Assembly (NCBI GenBank): GCA_017620455.1
Contig: JAFZQK010000050.1
Coordinates: 1-18,460, forward strand
DNA from: Clostridia bacterium
GTDB lineage: Bacteria; Bacillota_A; Clostridia; Christensenellales; Aristaeellaceae
DNA: 18,460 nt
Reading direction: 5' to 3'
Within the stretch, counting starts at the first letter, position 1; every line of letters begins with the position of its first letter. The position numbers were made by a program, and so were the translations under genes. Shown here piece after piece: positions 7,776 to 16,575 of this stretch. The notes under the pieces were generated by a model. The model saw only the letters and a list, made by a program, of their open reading frames with translations. It ran no database searches and had not been told where the DNA came from.

Positions 7776-8912
7776 ATGTCGATCTATCTGGACAACAGCG
7801 CCACCACCCGGCCCTGCGAGGCCGCCGTGGCGGCCGTGACGGCGTGCATGCGGGAGGAATACTACAATCCCTCCGCCCTATACGCCCCCGCCCTGCAGAC
7901 GGGCAAAATGCTGCGGGATTGCCGGGATGAGATCCTCCGCGCGGTCCACGCGCCCATGGGGGCCCGGGTGACGTTCTTATCCGGCGGCACCGAGGCGGAC
8001 AACCTGGCCATCCTGGGCCGGGCGGCGAAATGCCGCAGCGGGAAGGTGCTGTATTCCGCCGGGGAGCATCCCGCCGTGAAGGAAGCCTGCCAGCATTGCG
8101 GCCTTCCGGCAGAGGAGATTCCCTATACCGCCCAGGGCATCGCGGATCTGGACGCCCTGCGGGAAATGCTCACGGGCGATACGGCGCTGATCTGCTGCAT
8201 GCAGGTGAACAACGAAACCGGGGCCGTCCAGCCCATCCGGGAGATCGCCGCGCTGCGGGACCGGTTGGCTCCCGGCGCGCTTTTCCACGTGGACGGGGTG
8301 CAGGGCTTCCTGCGCGTGCCCTTCGATATGGCTGCCGCGGGCGCGGACACCTACGCCCTGTCCGGCCATAAGATCCACGCGCCCAAGGGCATCGGCGCGC
8401 TGGTCATGACGGCCCGGGTGCAGTTGAGCCCCCGGCAGGTAGGCGGCGGCCAGGAATCCGGCCTGCGCTCCGGCACGGAAAACACCCCGGGCATCGCGGG
8501 GCTGCTGGCGGCCATACGGGCCTTCCCCCGGGATCATCACCTGCGGGAAACCAAAGCGTACCTGTGGGAAAAGCTGCGGGAGGCGGTGCCGAAGGCCGCC
8601 GTCAACGGCCCCCCGCCGGAAAGCGAAGCGTCCGCCCCCCACATCCTGAATGTATCCCTGCCCCCGGTCCGGTCCGAAACCATGCTGCACGCCCTGGAGG
8701 GCGAAGGCATTTACGTGGGCATGGGCTCCGCCTGCTCCTCCTTCAAGCAGCGGGTCAGCCCGGTGCTCAAGGCCATGCACGTGCCCCCGGCCCTGGCGGA
8801 ATCCGCCCTGCGCTTTTCCCTGTGCCCGGAAAACACCCGGGAGGAAATGGAGCGGGCCGCGGCGGCCGTGGCGCGGCAGTACGCCGTTTTATCCAAATTT
8901 CAACGCAGATAA
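7776..8912 (+). CDS. Cysteine desulfurase (NifS/IscS family)
   Basis: This 378-aa PLP enzyme (class V aminotransferase fold) moves sulfur from cysteine to acceptors as a persulfide. Visible motifs are YLDNSATTRP at the N-terminus, LSGGTEADN and GEHPAV in the cofactor site, the Schiff-base lysine in LSGHKIHAPKG (Lys199), and the catalytic cysteine in MGSACSS (Cys320). The ATG at 7776 gives the standard MSIYLDNSATT start and has a modest GAAAGG about 10 bp upstream. An in-frame TTG at 7758 would add six residues and has no good ribosome binding site. The direct neighbour thiI implies that it supplies sulfur for 4-thiouridine in tRNA, like NifZ with ThiI in Bacillus. A general Fe-S role remains possible. 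Confidence 0.93.
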   Translation: MSIYLDNSATTRPCEAAVAAVTACMREEYYNPSALYAPALQTGKMLRDCRDEILRAVHAPMGARVTFLSGGTEADNLAILGRAAKCRSGKVLYSAGEHPAVKEACQHCGLPAEEIPYTAQGIADLDALREMLTGDTALICCMQVNNETGAVQPIREIAALRDRLAPGALFHVDGVQGFLRVPFDMAAAGADTYALSGHKIHAPKGIGALVMTARVQLSPRQVGGGQESGLRSGTENTPGIAGLLAAIRAFPRDHHLRETKAYLWEKLREAVPKAAVNGPPPESEASAPHILNVSLPPVRSETMLHALEGEGIYVGMGSACSSFKQRVSPVLKAMHVPPALAESALRFSLCPENTREEMERAAAAVARQYAVLSKFQRR

Positions 8913-8925
8913 GGAGATCCGTTTC

Positions 8926-10074
8926 ATGCGAAAGCTGCTGATGGTACGGTACGGTGAGATATATCTGAAGGGCCTGAACCGGCCTTATTTCCTGCGGGCC
9001 TTGGTGCAGCGGGTGCGGGAGGCGGCAAAGCCCTTCGGCGCCCAGGTCTGGCTGCACGACGCCCGGGTGTTCCTGAGCGGCATGGAGGACATGGAGGGCT
9101 GCATGCAGCGGGTGGCGAAGGTGTTCGGCGTTCATTCCGTCGCCCCGGCCATCGAAATGGACAAGGACGATTTCGAGGGCATCTGCCGGCAGGCGGACGA
9201 ATTGATGCAGGGGCTTTCCGGCACCTTCAAGGTGGAGGCCCGCCGGGCGGACAAGCATTATTTCCTGGATTCCCCCCAGATCAACGCCAAGGTGGGCGAA
9301 TACGTGCTCATGCGCAATGAAGACCGTTTGAAGGTGGACGTAAGGCATCCGGAGCATGTGCTTTCCATCGAGATCCGGGATCAGGCCTATCTGTACTGCC
9401 GGGTGTATCCCGCCGTGGGCGGCATGCCCGTTGGCACCGGCGGCAAGGCGGCCCTGCTGCTCTCCGGCGGCATCGACAGCCCCGTGGCGGGCTACATGAT
9501 CGCCAAGCGCGGGGTGCAGCTGGTGGCGGTGCATTTTCATTCCTTCCCTTACACCAGCGAATTCGCCAAGCAGAAGGTGCTGGATCTGGCGAAGATCCTT
9601 TCCGAATACTGCTGCGGCATCCGGGTGTACGTGGTGCCCTTCACCGAGATCCAGATGCAGATCCACGAAAAATGCCCCGAGGATTATACCACGCTGATCA
9701 TGCGCCGGTACATGATGCGCATTGCCGAAAAGATCGCCCGGAAGGAAGAGGCGCTGGCGCTGATCACCGGCGAATCCGTGGGCCAGGTGGCCAGCCAGAC
9801 CATCGAAGCCCTGGTGACCACCAACGAGGTGGTGACGCTGCCCGTGTTCCGGCCCCTGATCGGCTTTGACAAAATCGACATCATGGAATACGCGAAAAAA
9901 ATCGGCACCTACGATACCTCCATCCTCCCCTACGAGGACTGCTGCACCGTCTTTACCCCCCGCCATCCGGCCACGAAGCCCAAGGAGGCCCTGATCGAAA
10001 AGGGCGAAGGGGCGCTGGATCAGGAAATGCTGATCCAAACGGCGCTGGACAATGCCGAGATCGTAGAGCTGTAA
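8926..10074 (+). CDS. thiI: tRNA sulfurtransferase ThiI (4-thiouridine synthase)
   Basis: The product has 382 aa. It has an N-terminal ferredoxin-like and THUMP region (MVRYGEIYLKGLNRPYF at the start, then a THUMP domain to about residue 165) and a PP-loop ATPase domain with SGGIDS at 180-185. ITGESVGQVASQT and EDCCTVFTPRHP are typical of the family. It adenylates U8 of tRNA and replaces oxygen with sulfur. There is no C-terminal rhodanese domain, as in Bacillus ThiI, so sulfur must be passed from the desulfurase by another cysteine. The ATG at 8926 has AAGGAG (8911-8916), which overlaps the stop codon of the desulfurase gene. Confidence 0.95.
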   Translation: MRKLLMVRYGEIYLKGLNRPYFLRALVQRVREAAKPFGAQVWLHDARVFLSGMEDMEGCMQRVAKVFGVHSVAPAIEMDKDDFEGICRQADELMQGLSGTFKVEARRADKHYFLDSPQINAKVGEYVLMRNEDRLKVDVRHPEHVLSIEIRDQAYLYCRVYPAVGGMPVGTGGKAALLLSGGIDSPVAGYMIAKRGVQLVAVHFHSFPYTSEFAKQKVLDLAKILSEYCCGIRVYVVPFTEIQMQIHEKCPEDYTTLIMRRYMMRIAEKIARKEEALALITGESVGQVASQTIEALVTTNEVVTLPVFRPLIGFDKIDIMEYAKKIGTYDTSILPYEDCCTVFTPRHPATKPKEALIEKGEGALDQEMLIQTALDNAEIVEL

Positions 10075-10120
10075 CCCCGGAGCATACAAATCATATTTCC
10101 GCGGAAGGAGGCCGTCGCGC

Positions 10121-12184
10121 TTGCAGCAGACCCAGGAAAAACACCGGGCCCACAGCGCCCTGCGCAGCTTCATGACCATCGGCACGCTGTACTCGTTCTT
10201 GTACTGCATGCTGGCGTCCAACGTGATCCTGTCCATGCCCATTCTGGGCGGCGCCCTGTACCTGGCCGGCCGCACGGCGGCGATGTTCGTGTCCTTCCGG
10301 CGTCCCAGCCAGGAGGGCGTGTTCACCAAGGGCGCCCGCCGGCTGGGCACGGGGCTTCTGGTGCTGCTGTTCCTGCTGCTGCTGGCGCTGATGACCGTGT
10401 ATCCCATCAGCCTCACCAACGCCGATTTCTGGCGGCTTTCCGGCATCGTGCTGTGCATCATCCTGCGCCCCAGCCTCACCCGCTATGTACTGGAGCGCGC
10501 CTTGATCGCCCATAAAAAAACCATGAAGATCCTGCTGCGCATCCTGGGGGTGCAGCTTTTGTTCCTGCCTCCGCTGCTGCTGATGCTGCTGCTCAGCCCC
10601 ATGGACCGCTTAACCGTCTGGGCCCTGCTCGGCGGGTATCTGCTCAGCGGCATCCTGGAATCCTTCCCCCTGGACCGGATGCGGGACCGGATGCGCCCCT
10701 TTTCCGACGAGGACCGGCGGGAAATGGAATGTCTGCGCCAGGCCCACGCCTACCGCATCTTCCAGGACGTGCTGCTGGTGATCGCCGCCGCGCTGCAGAT
10801 CACCCAGGTGATGGCCTATACCTATATCGCCGTCACCGCCGACGCGCTGATATTGTGCATGGCCATCGCGCTGCTGTGCACCTATGCGGCCAGCGCCCTG
10901 GCGGACACGGTGCTGCGCCGCTCCCGGGCAAGGAACAGCGACCCCAATTTCCTGATAATGCTGGGGCTGGTGCTGTGGCTGTACGGGCTGATCCTCTTTA
11001 TCCGGGCGCTGAATACCCCGGGCATGGTGGAGGAATACCTGTCCCTGGCGCTGTGCACCGTGGGCGCGACGGTCTGCGTGCGCGCCGCCGTGGAAATGGA
11101 GCAGGATATGCGCCGGGTGGCCGCCTTCGCCATCGGCCACGACCCCGGCGAAAACCTGAATCCGGCCCAGCAGGCCCGGGTGGATTTCGCCGCCCTGATC
11201 GGCCAGATGGTGGCGCTGCTGGGGCTGACGCTGATCTGCATTTTCACGCCCACCGATTTCCCCGACGACTGGAACGCACTGTTCCTGTCCTTCAGCCCGC
11301 TTTTGACGCTGCCCGCCCTTTCGCTGGTCATCGCCGCCATGGTGTTTTTCCTGCTCTTCCCCCTCACCCGCCAGCATCTGCAGAAGCTGCGCAAGTATTC
11401 CGATATGCAGCGGGAAGGGCGGAGCAACGGCCCGCTGCACGATCAGCTGGAGGCCGTGGTGGTGCAAAGGAGCCTGAAGCATTACGGCATCAAGCTGATC
11501 CTGCTGATCCTGCGGCCGCTGTACCGGCATAAGATCCTGGGCAGGGAAAACCTGCGCCTGGACGAGGATACCCCCTGCGTGTTCGTATGCAATCACGGGG
11601 AGATCTACGGCCCGGTGGTGGCCACGCTGTACGTGCCCTATTCCTTCCGGCCCTGGGTGGCTTCCGAAATGACCGACAAGCAGGTGGTCATCGACCACAC
11701 CATGGACGGCGCCTTCGGGAAGTACACCGGCTGGAAGCGGAAAACGCTGCATTTCCTCATGGTGCATATCGGCGCGCCGTTCCTCACCTGGGTGATGCGC
11801 TCGGTGGACTGTATCCCCGTCTATCACGACAATCCCCGCAAGCTGATGCAGACCTTCCGGGATACCATCGCCGCCATGGAGGCGGGGGACAATATCCTGC
11901 TTTTCCCCGAAAACGCCGCCACCGCCGCCGATCACAAGTACGTGAAGGAAGGCGTGTCCGAGTTTTTCACGGGCTTTACCATGATCGGCCAGCTCTACAG
12001 TCAGAAAACCGGGAAATGCCCCCTGTTCGTGCCGCTGTACGCCAATAAAAAGGAACGCACCATCACCTTCGGCGTGCCCACCCGCTATGACAGCGCCGTT
12101 TCCCCCAACGAGGAAAAGGAGCGCCTGTGCACGTACCTGCGGGGCGAAATGCTGCGCATCGCGGGGCTGAAGGAGGAAGGGTGA
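10121..12184 (+). CDS. Multi-pass membrane protein with C-terminal PlsC-like acyltransferase domain
   Basis: The product has 687 aa. About ten hydrophobic helices fill residues 15-425 (for example GTGLLVLLFLLLLALMTVYP and LLGLTLICIFTP). From about residue 470 a soluble domain resembles 1-acylglycerol-3-phosphate acyltransferases: CNHGEIYGP (His492), RSVDCIPVYHDNPRKL, and LLFPENAAT (FPEN 595-598, where PlsC has FPEG). The usual HxxxxD motif reads HGEIYG, so the catalytic Asp is Gly497; activity is uncertain. The N-terminal half could be a transporter or flippase-like part, as in LplT-Aas fusions, but it is not recognisably MFS. The TTG start at 10121 is supported by GGAAGGAGG (10103-10111); no nearby ATG is as well placed. 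It is the last gene of the series and ends 20 bp before a strong terminator. Its substrate is unknown. Confidence 0.75.
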   Translation: MQQTQEKHRAHSALRSFMTIGTLYSFLYCMLASNVILSMPILGGALYLAGRTAAMFVSFRRPSQEGVFTKGARRLGTGLLVLLFLLLLALMTVYPISLTNADFWRLSGIVLCIILRPSLTRYVLERALIAHKKTMKILLRILGVQLLFLPPLLLMLLLSPMDRLTVWALLGGYLLSGILESFPLDRMRDRMRPFSDEDRREMECLRQAHAYRIFQDVLLVIAAALQITQVMAYTYIAVTADALILCMAIALLCTYAASALADTVLRRSRARNSDPNFLIMLGLVLWLYGLILFIRALNTPGMVEEYLSLALCTVGATVCVRAAVEMEQDMRRVAAFAIGHDPGENLNPAQQARVDFAALIGQMVALLGLTLICIFTPTDFPDDWNALFLSFSPLLTLPALSLVIAAMVFFLLFPLTRQHLQKLRKYSDMQREGRSNGPLHDQLEAVVVQRSLKHYGIKLILLILRPLYRHKILGRENLRLDEDTPCVFVCNHGEIYGPVVATLYVPYSFRPWVASEMTDKQVVIDHTMDGAFGKYTGWKRKTLHFLMVHIGAPFLTWVMRSVDCIPVYHDNPRKLMQTFRDTIAAMEAGDNILLFPENAATAADHKYVKEGVSEFFTGFTMIGQLYSQKTGKCPLFVPLYANKKERTITFGVPTRYDSAVSPNEEKERLCTYLRGEMLRIAGLKEEG

Positions 12185-12204
12185 TCCCGCGCGATCCATG
12201 CGGC

Positions 12205-12241
12205 AAAGCCCGCCGGAAACGCACGTTTTCCGGCGGGCTTT
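12205..12241 (+). terminator. Intrinsic terminator after the PlsC-like gene
   Basis: A perfect 15-bp stem (12205-12219 paired with 12227-12241, core AAGCCCGCCGGAAA) has a 7-nt loop. The T-rich end of the stem runs on to 12243 and TTTT follows after GCG. It closes the long + strand gene series. The minus-strand operon ends 18 bp further on, so it may also slow transcripts coming from the other side, though its T-run on that strand is only three bases. Confidence 0.9.
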
Positions 12242-12258
12242 TTGCGTTTTTATTCAAA

Positions 12259-12783
12259 TCACACCAGTGAAAACACCGCTACATCCTCGGCGTCCTCGTA
12301 GCTGCTGTCCTTCTCCCCGTTCGGAACAAAGCCGAAGGAGGCGTACAGATGCTTTGCGGCTTCATTGTTCCCGTCGTAGGACGTGCTCCAGGCATCTTCT
12401 TTCCCGTCGGGGAACGTCCGCACATAGTCAAGGAGCAGCTTCAATGCGTCCCTCCCCAGGCCCTTGCCCTGATATCTCTGGTCGATCATAAACCGCCAAA
12501 GATAATAGCTGTGCCTGTAGACTTCCGCCATGCCCTCATATTCTTCGGACCGATGCCCGATCATGGCAAATCCCACCGGCGTGTCCCCGTCGTAGATGCC
12601 GAAGCACTGCACGAATCTGCCGCTGGCAAGCACAGCGTATGCCTGCGCCATGCTCACCGTGTTCGACGCCACATACCCCTTCTGCGATTCGGCGGTTTCA
12701 AGTTCCATCAAATCCACAAAGTTGTCATCATTGACTTTTACCAGTCGGATGGCTTTGTTTTTTATTGCTTGGCTGACTGTCAT
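12259..12783 (-). CDS. GNAT family N-acetyltransferase, BltD/PaiA-like (possible polyamine acetyltransferase)
   Basis: The product has 174 aa. The acetyl-CoA binding motif A is clear: LWRFMIDQRYQGKGLGRDALKLLLDYV, with RYQGKG at residues 103-108. NNEAAKHLYASFGFVPNGE is motif B. The order of IRLVKVNDDNF, YVASNTVSMAQA, PVGFAMIGH and the motifs resembles Bacillus BltD, a spermine/spermidine acetyltransferase; this is similarity by eye only. The ATG at 12783 gives a normal GNAT start and has AGGGG upstream. The frame stays open far upstream but only through the ABC gene in another frame. Only 59 bp, without terminator or clear promoter, separate it from the ABC exporter gene upstream, so it is probably the last gene of that operon. 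Drug or polyamine modification would fit beside an exporter. Confidence 0.85.
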   Translation of the reverse strand: MTVSQAIKNKAIRLVKVNDDNFVDLMELETAESQKGYVASNTVSMAQAYAVLASGRFVQCFGIYDGDTPVGFAMIGHRSEEYEGMAEVYRHSYYLWRFMIDQRYQGKGLGRDALKLLLDYVRTFPDGKEDAWSTSYDGNNEAAKHLYASFGFVPNGEKDSSYEDAEDVAVFSLV

Positions 12784-12842
12784 TTTTCCATTTCCCCTTG
12801 AATAGCGATTTGTTGGTCCCCCATCAGCATGCCATGTTCGTA

Positions 12843-14699
12843 TTACGCGGGCGTTTCCTCGGCCTTGCCCAGCACGTCCATGGTGCTTTCCTCCCGGAAC
12901 TGGTTGGTATACAGCTTGTAATACGCGCCCTTTTTCCGGATCAGTTCCTGGTGCGTGCCCATTTCCTGGATCCTTCCGTCGTCGATCACCAGGATGCGGT
13001 CCGCGGTGCGGACGGTGGACAGCCGGTGGGCGATGATGAAGGACGTGCGCCCGGAAAGCACCTTCTGAATGGCCTGCTGGATGATCTGCTCCGTCTGGGT
13101 GTCCACGGAGGAGGTGGCTTCGTCCAGCACGAAGATCCGGGGATCCGCCAGGATGGCCCGGGCGAAGGAGATCAGCTGCTTTTCGCCGGTGGACAGGCGG
13201 CTGCCGCCCTCGCCCACGTCGGTATCGTAGCCCTTCTTCATTTTCAGGATGAAGCTCTCCGCGTTCACCAGCTGCGCGGCCTGCTCCACCTCCTCGTCGG
13301 AGGCGTCCAGCCGGCCGTAGCGGATGTTGTCCCGGACGGTGCCGGAAAACAAACGCGGTTCCTGCAGAACGTATCCCAGGCTGCTCTGCAGCCACAGCTG
13401 GCTGCGCTCCCGGTAGTTCACGCCGTCGATGAGGATCTCGCCCTTTGTGGGCTCATAGAACCGGCAGATCAGGTTTACCACCGTGGATTTTCCCGCCCCG
13501 GTGGGGCCCACCAGCGCGACGGTCTCCCCCGCGTTGATTTTCAGGTTGAAATCGGTGAGCACCTGCTCCCCTTCCTTGTAGCGGAAATCCACGTGACGGA
13601 ATTCCACCTCGCCCCGCAGCGCGGGCCAGTTTTCCTTCTTCGGGTGGAAATTGTCGCCGTATTCCGCTTCCACCTCCGGGGTGTCCACGATGTCCGGCTC
13701 CGTTTCCAGCAAGGTCACCACCCGCTCCGCCGCGGCCTGGGCGCTCTGCATTTCGGAGAACACGCCGGCGATGTTGCGGATGGGCTCGAAAAACTGCACG
13801 GTATAGTTGATGAACACCTGCAGAACGCCCAGGGTCATGCCCCCGATGAGCACCTCCTGCCCGCCCTTCCACAGGGCGTAGGCGGTGGCGATGGAGCCCA
13901 GGGCCACCACGATGGGCAGAAACGCCGCCGAAAGGGACGCCGCCCGGACGGAGGAACGCTTCATTTCGTGGGTCAGTTCGGTGAATTCCGCGGTGTTCCT
14001 TTCCTCCAGCACCAACGTCTTGGTGGTTTTCGCCCCCATGATGCCTTCGTTGAACGCCCCGGTGATCTGGCTGTTGGTTTTGCGCACCGTGCGGTAGGCC
14101 CGGAGGATCTTCTGCTGGAATGCCCAGGAAACCAGCGCCAGCGGCGGCACCACCAGCAGCACCACCAGCGTCATTTTCCAGTTGAGCAGGAACATCGTCA
14201 CGCTGCTGGCCACGATCATCACCGCGCCCCAGGCCAGATCCAGCAGGCTCCAGCCGATGGTCTCCCCCAGGCGCTGGGTGTCGCTGGTCATGCGGCTCAT
14301 CAGGTATCCCACGGGCATCCGGTCATAGTAGGAAAAGGGCAGCTCCTGCAGCTTGCGGAAGGCCCGTTTGCGGATGGTGTAGCATACCCCCACCTCGATC
14401 TTGCCGCCCAGGTACAGAAAGCGGTAAATGCTGACCACCTGCACCGCCAGCACCAAAGCGTACACGGCGATAAAGAGGGGCAGCCCCTCGGTGCCGCCGG
14501 GGCGGTCCAGATTGGGCACGAAATGGTCGATGGCGTAGCTGGTCAGCAGCGGGAACACCACGTCGCACGCCGCGGTGACGCCCATCACCAGCATCAGCCG
14601 GACCAGGTCCTTATAATATTCCCTGGCATAGCGCAGGAGCTTTTTCCACAGCGTCAGGGAAAACCGCTGGGTATAATCCCGCTCCTCAATTTGCTGCAT
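12843..14699 (-). CDS. ABC exporter half-transporter, canonical-site subunit (BmrD-like)
   Basis: This 618-aa type IV ABC exporter half has six transmembrane helices (about residues 25-320) and a C-terminal ATPase domain. Walker A is GPTGAGKST (398-406), the signature is LSTGEKQLISFARAIL, and Walker B is FVLDEATSSVD with catalytic Glu527. The H-loop is FIIAHRLSTV. The signature reads LSTGE and not LSGGQ, which fits a heterodimer in which this signature faces the partner's degenerate site. The start at 14699 (MQQIEERDYTQ) is chosen because GAGGAG lies about 10 bp upstream and it overlaps the upstream gene by only 14 bp; an in-frame ATG at 14777 has no such site. Probable role: multidrug or lipid export with the next protein. 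Substrate unknown. Confidence 0.93.
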   Translation of the reverse strand: MQQIEERDYTQRFSLTLWKKLLRYAREYYKDLVRLMLVMGVTAACDVVFPLLTSYAIDHFVPNLDRPGGTEGLPLFIAVYALVLAVQVVSIYRFLYLGGKIEVGVCYTIRKRAFRKLQELPFSYYDRMPVGYLMSRMTSDTQRLGETIGWSLLDLAWGAVMIVASSVTMFLLNWKMTLVVLLVVPPLALVSWAFQQKILRAYRTVRKTNSQITGAFNEGIMGAKTTKTLVLEERNTAEFTELTHEMKRSSVRAASLSAAFLPIVVALGSIATAYALWKGGQEVLIGGMTLGVLQVFINYTVQFFEPIRNIAGVFSEMQSAQAAAERVVTLLETEPDIVDTPEVEAEYGDNFHPKKENWPALRGEVEFRHVDFRYKEGEQVLTDFNLKINAGETVALVGPTGAGKSTVVNLICRFYEPTKGEILIDGVNYRERSQLWLQSSLGYVLQEPRLFSGTVRDNIRYGRLDASDEEVEQAAQLVNAESFILKMKKGYDTDVGEGGSRLSTGEKQLISFARAILADPRIFVLDEATSSVDTQTEQIIQQAIQKVLSGRTSFIIAHRLSTVRTADRILVIDDGRIQEMGTHQELIRKKGAYYKLYTNQFREESTMDVLGKAEETPA

Positions 14700-16509
14700 A
14701 AGCCGTATTCTCCTCTTTGAATTCGTCCTCCAGATCGCTCTGGATGCGGAAGATCCGCTGATAAAGCCCATCCTCACGGATCAGCTCCGCGTGGGTGCCC
14801 TGCTGGGTGATCCGCCCGTCCTCCAGCACCAGGATCCGGTCCGCCTGGCTCAGCGTCACGATCCGGTGGCTGATGATCAGGGTGGTCACGCCCTGCTTGC
14901 GTTCCTTCAGGGCCTCGCGGATCCGGGCGTCCGTTTCCGTGTCCACGGCGGAGAGGGAATCGTCGAAGATCAGGATGTCGCTGTCCTTCATCAACGTCCG
15001 GGCGATGGCGACGCGCTGCTTCTGCCCGCCGCTGAGGGTCACGCCCCGTTCGCCCACCACCGTGTCGTAGCCCTTTTCGCTGTCTTCGATGAATTCTTTG
15101 GCCGCCGCGTCGGTCACCGCCCGGTCGATTTCCGCGTCCGTGGCGTTCGGCGATGCGATGGTCACGTTTTCCTTCAGGGTTTTGGAATACAGGAAGGGCT
15201 CCTGCAGGATCAGGCCCACCCGGGAGCGCAGGTATTTCCGGTCGATCCGGCTGATGGGCGTTTCCCCGATGCGGATCTCCCCGTTCTTCACGTCGAACAG
15301 CCGCTGCAGCAGGTGCACCAGGGTGGATTTCCCGCTGCCGGTGGCGCCCAGGATGGCCACCGTTTTGCCCGCGGGGATGGTGAAGCTCATGTCCCGGAGC
15401 ACCGGATGGCTTTCGTCATAGCCGAAGGTGACCCGGTCGAACACGATATCCCCCCGGAGGGAGGGCTTCAGCGCGTCCTTTTCCTCCGGCTCTTCCTTTT
15501 CGCGCATCACCTCGTCGATGCGCTCCATGGCCACGCTGCTTTTCCCGGCGTCGCTGAGGATGCGCCCCAGCTGACGGATGGGAAAGAGCAGCTTCCAGAT
15601 ATACGAGGTAAAAATGATCAGCGTGCCCACCGTGATTTCCCCGCGGACGGCGAAGAAAACGCAGGCCAGCAGCGTCATCATGCTCTGCACCATGCTGATC
15701 AGGTCGCCCGTGGCCCAGTAGACCGCCAGCAGCACGCAGATGCGGAAGCTCTTCTTTTTATAATCGCCGCTGACGGCTTCGAACTTCTCCACCTCGTGCT
15801 CCTGCTGCCCGAAGGCGCGCACCACGCGCACCCCGGTGAGGTTCTCCTGCAGCACGGCGCTCATCTTTCCTTCCGCTTCGTCCGCCAGCCGGAAGGATTT
15901 CACCACCCACCGGAAGAACAGCCACGCGAACAGGAACAGCGCCGGCACCATCACCATGCTGATGAGGGCGATTTTCGCGTTTTCCCGGAACAGGTAAAAC
16001 ACCGCGAAGGCCACCATCATCAGCGCGTTGGCCACCTGCATCAGCTGCATGGACAGGAAGCGGCGCACCGTTTCCACGTCGCTGGTGCAGCGCTGCACCA
16101 GATCGCCGGTCTCCGCCTTCACGTGATAGGCGAAGGGCAGGTTCTGAATGTGGGTATACAGCCTTTCCCGCAGCGACAGGCTCACGTTCTCCCCGGCGAT
16201 GGACTGCAGCCTGCCCTTCCCGAAGTTGAACGCGCCGCCCACCACGTTGAGGATCACCAGCGCCAATCCCGCGATCCACAAATTTTTCGCCATGAATCCC
16301 GGCCCGCCCAGGCTGTCCACCCAGGCGTTCACGAAGCCCGGCATGCGGCTGGGCTTGCCCTGCAGATAATAATCCAGCGTTTCCGCCAGCACGATGGGCG
16401 TCAGGTATTCGATCACCACGGTGAACACCGTGAAAACCAGCGCCCAGAAAAAATACCGTCCGTTCTCCCGGACCAGCCTGGCCAGCAGGCCGATTGTCCG
16501 CCTGTTCAT
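14686..16509 (-). CDS. ABC exporter half-transporter, degenerate-site subunit (BmrC-like)
   Basis: This 607-aa ABC exporter half has six transmembrane helices in the first ~320 residues and an ATPase domain. Walker A is GATGSGKST (388-396), the signature is LSGGQKQRVAIARTLM, and Walker B is ILIFDDSLSAVD, with Asp517 where active ABC proteins have Glu. The H-loop histidine is kept (LIISHRIVTL). This Asp is the hallmark of the non-catalytic half of heterodimeric exporters such as BmrC of BmrCD and TM287 of TM287/288. The ATG at 16509 follows GGGAGGA (16516-16522) at 6 bp; in-frame ATGs further upstream (to 16557) fall in the attenuator hairpin and lack a site. It is the first structural gene behind the leader peptide and attenuator. 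Confidence 0.93.
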   Translation of the reverse strand: MNRRTIGLLARLVRENGRYFFWALVFTVFTVVIEYLTPIVLAETLDYYLQGKPSRMPGFVNAWVDSLGGPGFMAKNLWIAGLALVILNVVGGAFNFGKGRLQSIAGENVSLSLRERLYTHIQNLPFAYHVKAETGDLVQRCTSDVETVRRFLSMQLMQVANALMMVAFAVFYLFRENAKIALISMVMVPALFLFAWLFFRWVVKSFRLADEAEGKMSAVLQENLTGVRVVRAFGQQEHEVEKFEAVSGDYKKKSFRICVLLAVYWATGDLISMVQSMMTLLACVFFAVRGEITVGTLIIFTSYIWKLLFPIRQLGRILSDAGKSSVAMERIDEVMREKEEPEEKDALKPSLRGDIVFDRVTFGYDESHPVLRDMSFTIPAGKTVAILGATGSGKSTLVHLLQRLFDVKNGEIRIGETPISRIDRKYLRSRVGLILQEPFLYSKTLKENVTIASPNATDAEIDRAVTDAAAKEFIEDSEKGYDTVVGERGVTLSGGQKQRVAIARTLMKDSDILIFDDSLSAVDTETDARIREALKERKQGVTTLIISHRIVTLSQADRILVLEDGRITQQGTHAELIREDGLYQRIFRIQSDLEDEFKEENTAYAAN

Positions 16510-16530
16510 AAAAATTCCTCCCGAAATCAT

Positions 16531-16569
16531 AGAAAAACAGCCACCGCCCGTTTTCACGGCCGATGGCTG
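16531..16569 (-). terminator. Intrinsic terminator in the leader of the ABC exporter operon (attenuator)
   Basis: On the minus strand, 16556-16569 (CAGCCATCGGCCGT) pairs with 16538-16551 (ACGGGCGGTGGCTG) around a GAAA tetraloop. The 14-bp stem has one G-U pair and one G-G mismatch and is followed by five T (16533-16537). It lies 22 bp before the first ABC gene, after a promoter and a short translated frame, so transcription must pass it to reach the exporter genes. The + strand shows no T-run. That it regulates is inference from position and from the alternative pairing described in the findings. Confidence 0.8.
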
Positions 16570-16575
16570 CTTAGA

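Noticed and set aside
12784..13395. N-terminal extension of the GNAT frame to 378 codons
   Set aside because: The upstream part lies inside the ABC gene in a different frame and reads Gly/Arg/His-rich shadow sequence; the ATG at 12783 gives a standard GNAT.
12798..14720. 640-codon open frame on the + strand across the ABC exporter gene
   Set aside because: It is antisense to a clear ABC transporter with all motifs. Its translation is rich in His, Gln, Gly and Asp without any domain, as expected for the shadow of a GC-biased gene.
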